In this document: positions 58,851-64,000 of the stretch, in pieces
Layout: the number at the start of each line of letters is the position of its first letter
How positions within the stretch are numbered: position 1 is the stretch's first letter
From: Pyropia haitanensis
Taxonomy: Eukaryota > Rhodophyta > Bangiophyceae > Bangiales > Bangiaceae
Length of the DNA stretch: 64,000 bases
Assembly: GCA_008729055.1 (NCBI GenBank)
Contig: SDUX01000002.1
Span: 5,235,874-5,299,873, forward strand
Reading direction: 5' to 3'
Position numbers and translations under genes: made by a program
The notes under the pieces: model-generated
Told to the model about the DNA's origin: nothing
Seen by the model: the letters and a program-made list of their open reading frames with translations, nothing else
Databases searched by the model: none

Positions 58851-61800
58851 AGCGTGACAGCGGGCGAGGGGGGGGGCACGGGGGCGGCGGTGGCGGTCAG
58901 CGGGCGCCACCCCCCCCCCCCCCCCCTCCAGTGCGGCGTGTGCCGGGAGGGTAGCTTGTGGTGGCCGTGGCCACCGGGCCGCCGCCGCGAGCGGCGCGCC
59001 CGCGGGGGCACCCCCCACGCCAGCACCCGCGTCTACGGGGGTCGTGGCAGGGTCCCCACCGTCCGCCTCCCCCCCACCCCCCCCCTCGGCGGGGTGCCCA
59101 CCACACCCCACGGGGGCTCTCAATCGACGACGCGGCGGCGGCGGGGTGGGCCGCCACGACCGGCTCGGGGCGCCGGGCAGGCAGCGGCGCGTGTCTGCCT
59201 CGGCGGCGTCTGCCAGTAGCCTCTGGCACGCGCCATGGCCACCGGCGCGCCAGGGGGGCAGGTGGCGGACGCGGCGACCGCGGGTACGGGCAGCGGCGGC
59301 GGGCGAGGGTGCCGGAGCGGCGTGCGAGGTGCGAAAAGAGGGGGGGCGGCGGGGGTGGAATGGGGCCAGGGGGGAGGTGTCGGTGACAAGGGTTTTCTGC
59401 AGGGGGGGGAGGGAGCGAAGCGTGCGGTGTGGCAAAGCAGACGGCCGCAGCCGGGGATGGCCGCGGCTAGGGTGGCCTCGCGTGTGCGCCAGCCGCGGCG
59501 GGTTGGCGCGCGCGCGCGCGCGCGTCGCCGACGTGCCTTCAATCGCGCGCTTCGCCGCCCGGCGGGGTTACGCCGCCGCCACGCTTCGTCGTCCCCATTT
59601 TGGCGCTGGGTGTCTGTCCTAGAAGGCCCGCGCAAGGCCACTGCCGGGCAGGTTGGCCGAGCGTGACCCCACGTCGCCGCCCCCGCAGATCGACAGGCGT
59701 GGGAGCAGCGGCAGGTGGGGAAATTCGGCCGTCGCGGGGTGGGTGGCGCTCCCCAAAGATCATTGGTCAGATTTCTCCATTCTCCAGGCAGTCCAACGAC
59801 GACCTCTTTCGTTTGCCCCCACCCGTTGGGCTCTCGCTGGCTTCGGGCAGTGTCGCTCCAGTTTTCTCCGAAAATCACATACAGAATGAACAAAGATTGA
59901 GTCACGTTTCTCGACTATTTATGAGGCGTCCGCGTCAAAGCTCAAACATGGTGAAATAGTTGATCAAACAAAAGATCTGGCGTTCTCCGGAGAAACCGTT
60001 GCAGCCGTAAGAGCACATCCAGCAACGTCGGGACCAACGGTTAAATAATTCATTTCAGCGAACACGTGCGCGCTTCTGGTTGGATGCCCATTTCTGTTGG
60101 GGCGTGCCCCAACCGGTCTTGCAAGACTTGTATAGAACGGGGCGCAGACTAGCCGAAAAGGCGGAAGGATGGGTTCACGCCGGTGGGAGAACAAAGACCC
60201 AACCCCATTCCTCGAATGTAGCTTCAAATCGGGATCAGAGAAGCAGCTGGGATGCGAGCCCGCGATCGTCCACAGCCACGTTTCAGTCACCCCATTGGTC
60301 CGATTTCGTTTCACAGGTCGCCAACAGGATGGGGATGGTCCCGCTCGCTCCCCATTCTCGCACAAAATGGGGCGCAGGAGAGACCAACCCCATCCTGCGA
60401 TCCGAATATGCAGAGTACTTACCAAAAATATATGAATCAGATTCGTAATATATGGCCTGCCGTTGGGGCGTCATGTGGCCGTTTGTATTGACTGCTGAGC
60501 GTTCGAACCCCATCCAGCAAATATGAGAGCCACGTGTACGTATTCGCGACCATCCTGGCATTGTTGGATGTGCTCTAAGGAAGTAACAGGAGGTTCGAAT
60601 GCTCGAAGAAGTGTCAAACGATTAACATCCAGTGTGACAAACCTCAGCAGCAGGTGCAGTGAACAAGATCTGTTCCAGGAGCAGCTGCTTCGTTGATCGC
60701 CTGCGCACTGCCCCCCACAGATCCATTTCCGGCAATGAACCACTGCAGGCTCGCGCAAGTGCGCGTGAGTCTCCCTCTCTTGCGGCAAGACGGGCGCCCT
60801 CAGGAAGCGACATCGGGTACCCCGCTCCGCGTGAGCTGGAGCACCATGGCGGCCGCTTGGAGATGGTGACCGCCTGGCTTGATGACTTCCGTACAGCAGC
60901 TCACATGAGCGCAGAGTTCGACGCCAGCAAGGGTCTGTTGAACATCGATTGAGTCGCTCCTCAGGCCAGTCACACCAGTCATGTGGCGTAGATGGGTTCT
61001 ACGTGGAGTGTTCAGTTTCATCAGGATTTGAAGCCTTTGGTTCAACTGTATGAAGTTTTGGGGACTCGCTTGTATGTTTTGCCACGTTGTTATGCAAGAC
61101 TTGTTTGGCGCCATTTTCTGGGAAATATACCGGACCGTAAAGCGCGTCAGGGCAAAGTTGGGTTTCAACATTTTCATGAACATTGACACTTCACGCGCCG
61201 TCCGTACGTGTGCACGAGCAGTCACTCGCTTTTTGGCGGGAACAAACTGCATGGACTCCGGCATCTGGGGATGATGCATGCGAGTCCCACCTGGTCGCGT
61301 ATGGTCCGCCTCGGCTGTGTTTGCATCCCAGTCAATGGACTTGACTCGTCTCTTGGTCGACTTCTGGTGTGCTCTGCCTCAGCTCTGAGCGCTTGATGAC
61401 AGAGGTTACAAGGTTTCATGGCGACGCGAACACTTCGGCGTTTGGGAAAGATCAAGGTGCGTGGTAGTGGCGGTCCGTTGCAGACAGAGATCGATGTGGG
61501 CCAGTGCGGTGTTCCCCACTGATGCTGGTGTGCTTGTCACCTACCTTTCGTTTCCGATGCGCTGTTGTCTGCTGTGTCTGGTAGCGCCAGGGGCTTCTCT
61601 GGCATTTTGACGTGGCCGATCTGGAAGAGGCACCACTGCCACTCGTGAGCTGCAAGATGGCGTGCGTTCGTGTACAGCCAGATTGCACGCAGCATTGCTT
61701 TCCAATGCACCGGGCTCTGAGGCAAGCCCATCTGACCGGATGCCGCTCGCTTGTCCGCTTGTCGAGCAATGAACCGCGGTTGTCACTACTGTGGAGGTGA

Positions 61801-62992
61801 GGCTGGGGTTGCGGTCCTAACTGCGTCGGCTTTGCTGTCCCATACTACTCTTCACGCCCACGTGGCGATTCTCTGTCTGCGCCGCATCTGAAGGAGGTCA
61901 AGCAAGCCTGCCCACCCGTGAATGGAACGAAGACTTGCGTGTCGGGCATCTCATCTCCTGGGAGTCGACCGCGCGTATTGTGTCCACTCCCCAGACGAAC
62001 AGCCGAGGGTGTGAGGGCGTCCCAGGGACTACCCCATCCGACCCGCAAGGGAACGACATAAACTGGGCCATCATGGGTGGTCCCTATCATTCAAGGGTGT
62101 ATGATAGCGCATCCTGAGGAGAAGCCTCGGGACGGTGAGACCACAAGGTGGAAGCGAGGGTCATGCAGTGCCAGATCAGATAGCCCAACAGTACGTGGTT
62201 ACCGCGCTTCATTGTCAATACCTTGGGCGCGCACCCGGCTTTAGGAGCACTCACGGCAATCTCTGCACTTCGCGCGGTGGTCCGCTTGTACTTGTCTCTC
62301 ATAGTGGACAGCCTTTCATTACTTGTTCGTCGAGAGTAACAGAAGCGTAGGGTCCTCTTGCTCCTGTCAATAGCACAGTCAATTCGAGAAAAGAAAGGTA
62401 ACACGCACCGGGAGTGGGTTCGGTAGGAATAGCACGTGCCGAGTAGCTGTCGATGGCTTTGATAGAGAACGGCTTGTGGTGTGTCATTCCAAACGACGGG
62501 CCACTCTGTAGAAGCGCAGCTGACGCAGTTGGAGCTCGCGGCCCGCAACGTCGCCGGCGAGGGCGCGCCGCTGACGCCCGGCATGCTAAAACGCTACCAA
62601 TACCAACATCTCCGACGCGTAGTGTAGGCCCGTCCTCACGTCCGACGCGGTGGCGGACACTGGATGGACGCCTCACTGTCTCAGCCTGCTCCGCTTCAGT
62701 CCAACATGCGCGTGACTGTTTTCACTGTCACCACATTACGCTCCAACAAACTTTCCTTGTTGCTCCTACGTCTGCGCTTGCCACTACCCCCCAAAACAGT
62801 ACACGTTGTGGAGAGACACGTGACCCTTGACCAAGCGGGGTCATACAGCAGCCACTGTGTACACACACTGACAACTGGTCCCCGCCGCAAGCCTCTCCCT
62901 GTCCACCCTCACGTCCGAGCGTCCACTTCCCGCCACGCACCGGCAACGTGCACCGCCATGCCGGATAGTCGTGCGCCAAGCAACCAAAAGTT
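58851..62992. other. Gene-poor region left of the ABC-F gene
   Basis: 58850-59650 is GC-rich and includes a (CG)n stretch at about 59508-59524. Overlapping ORFs meet at a CCATGG (59234-59239) on both strands but neither product is recognisable. 59700-62990 has near-balanced composition with no convincing ORF. Several stretches repeat imperfectly, such as CCAACCCCATCC and CATTGGTC(A/C)GATTT, which suggests decayed transposable-element sequence. A hairpin CTATCAT/ATGATAG lies near 62085-62107. Confidence 0.45.
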
Positions 62993-64000
62993 CTAGGCGC
63001 CTGCCGCCGCGCGCTCCTCCAGCTCCACCCACCGCTCTGTCTTGGCGTCCATCTCCTTTGTCGTCGCGTCAAGCTCCGTGCTCCACGCTTCCAGGTCGGA
63101 GAAGCTGGCGGATCCCCCCTGCGTGGCCAGCATGTCCGACAGCTCCGCGTGGCGAGCCGAGAGTGCCTCGATTTCCCCCTCCAGCGCCTCATACTCCTTG
63201 CGTTCCTTGTAGCTGAACCGCTTTGGCTTGACCGCCACCCCCGACAGGGTCGGCGAGTCGGACGGTGCCACGCGTGCACGTGGGGCGGTGGGTGAGGCAC
63301 TCGAGGTGGACGCCACCGCCCGGTCCGCGGCGGCCAGCGCAGCAGACTCAGAAACCGCTTTCTTGGCCGCGTTCTCCTCCGCAGCTTTGGCGTCAATGTA
63401 TTCGGTGAAGGTACCCTCGAAGCGGCGCACCCGGCCGCCGCCTTCAAACACCAGCAGGTGGTCCACCACCTTGTCCATAAAGTACCGGTCGTGGGAGACC
63501 ACCACCAGGCAGCCAGCGTACTCGGCGAGAAAGTCCTCGAGCAGCCCCAGGGTGTCGAGGTCCAGGTCGTTGGACACCTCGTCAAGGACGAGCATGTTGG
63601 GGTTTCGCAACAACAGCGACAGCAGCTGCAACCGCCGCTTTTCTCCACCCGAAAGGCGCGAGATGTACGTGTACTGTTGGGTGCGCTCAAAGCCAAACTG
63701 CTCCAGCAACTGCAGCGCGCGCACCTTGGCGTCGCCACCGGTGTTGGCGCCCGAAGAGGCCGAGACGCTCTCCAGCTCCAGGCCCGTAGACGAAGAGGTG
63801 GAGTAAAAGTTGACCCTTGGCCCGCCAGTGGAGGACAGCGCTGCAAGGTCGGTCACATAGTCCGACACCCGCACGTCGGCAGGCAACGACAGACCGTCCT
63901 GGTCAAAGTGGCCAAACACCACCGTCTCACCCACCGAGATACTACCCGAGTCGAGCGGCAGCTCCCCGTAGAGAGCCTTGAGGAAGGAGGACTGCACGCA
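62993..64000 (-). CDS. ABC-F ATPase, Uup-like, last exon (5' part beyond window)
   Basis: ABC-F proteins act on ribosomes or, for bacterial Uup, also on DNA junctions. The last exon runs 63991-62993 (332 residues). The bases before it, CGTGCAG, are an acceptor, and the first codons SSFLKALYGEL complete a Walker A motif, so the intron splits GK|SS. Further motifs: FGHFDQDGLSLP (Q-loop area), LSGGEKRRLQLLSLLL (ABC signature), NMLVLDEVSNDLDLDTL (Walker B), VVVSHDRYFMDKVVD (H-loop), then FEGTFTEYIDAK. The C-terminal SYKERKEYEALEGEIEALSA ... DAKTERWVELEE is the coiled-coil Uup-type C-terminal domain. An insert of about 30 Ser/Gly-rich residues precedes the signature. The usual DEPTNDLD reads DEVSNDLD, with the catalytic Glu kept. 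Organelle targeting cannot be judged without the N-terminus. Confidence 0.93.
   Translation of the reverse strand, partial: CVQSSFLKALYGELPLDSGSISVGETVVFGHFDQDGLSLPADVRVSDYVTDLAALSSTGGPRVNFYSTSSSTGLELESVSASSGANTGGDAKVRALQLLEQFGFERTQQYTYISRLSGGEKRRLQLLSLLLRNPNMLVLDEVSNDLDLDTLGLLEDFLAEYAGCLVVVSHDRYFMDKVVDHLLVFEGGGRVRRFEGTFTEYIDAKAAEENAAKKAVSESAALAAADRAVASTSSASPTAPRARVAPSDSPTLSGVAVKPKRFSYKERKEYEALEGEIEALSARHAELSDMLATQGGSASFSDLEAWSTELDATTKEMDAKTERWVELEERAAAGA

Noticed and set aside
58897..59666. Possible small gene around the CCATGG at 59234
   Set aside because: ORFs on both strands share the palindromic start. Neither gives a recognisable or compositionally normal protein.
60490..60610. tRNA candidate from GTTCGAAC and GGTTCGAAT (B-box-like)
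   Set aside because: The flanking bases cannot form a T-stem and no A-box or acceptor stem is found at the right distance.
61040..61280. AT-richer ORF MKFWGLACMFCHVVMQ...
   Set aside because: Only 74 codons with no motif. Overlapping + frames are equally open, so probably decayed non-coding sequence.

Overview
The window reads as nuclear DNA of a very GC-rich eukaryote. Protein genes have Kozak-like starts, a few short GT-AG introns (234-474 nt), no ribosome-binding sites and no operons. The set (CNOT3, mitochondrial-type IscU, SAC3/GANP, UBX protein, NDRG-like protein, eukaryotic CorA) together with few introns, long Gly/Ala/Pro runs and GC-rich coding sequence suits a unicellular or algal lineage. 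A bangiophyte red alga (Porphyra/Pyropia type) is my inference, not something the sequence proves.

Layout, left to right. 1-2507 (-): 3'-truncated CorA-type Mg2+ transporter. 3322-5469 (+): CNOT3. 6098-8117 (-): three-exon secreted RCC1-like propeller protein. 10404-12799 (+): UAS/UBX protein. 13105-14365 (-): low-complexity protein, less certain. 15008-15994 (+): two-exon ISU/IscU. 16328-22664 (-): FG-repeat plus SAC3/GANP mRNA-export protein. 24103-25859: non-autonomous TIR transposon with a TTA target duplication and a second TIR element nested inside. 27832-29019 (+): membrane-anchored methyltransferase, followed by a 123-bp hairpin. About 30.5-45.3 kb: a candidate large DNA transposon. 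Its ends share an inverted repeat and it carries a G-rich minisatellite, an unknown repeat protein (32549-36151), and a KDZ/HMGXB3-like transposase with a SWIM zinc finger (38999-43792). 46090-47114 (-): NDRG-like protein. 47960-57685 (-): a single-exon 3,241-residue protein with RGG and Pro/Thr/Ala repeats. 57.7-62.99 kb: gene-poor. 62993-64000 (-): last exon of an ABC-F (Uup-like) ATPase.

Two features recur. First, at least four genes (UBX, 13.1-14.4 kb gene, SAC3, NDRG) need reading-frame changes, each at or near a long G/C homopolymer. These are most simply assembly length errors, but should be tested. Second, most gene starts are preceded by a pyrimidine-rich stretch on the coding strand.

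The host genes are unrelated housekeeping functions (Mg2+ transport, mRNA decay and export, Fe-S assembly, ubiquitin/p97 adaptor, translation ABC-F). The 30.5-45.3 kb block is the accessory part of the window and holds its most novel content.
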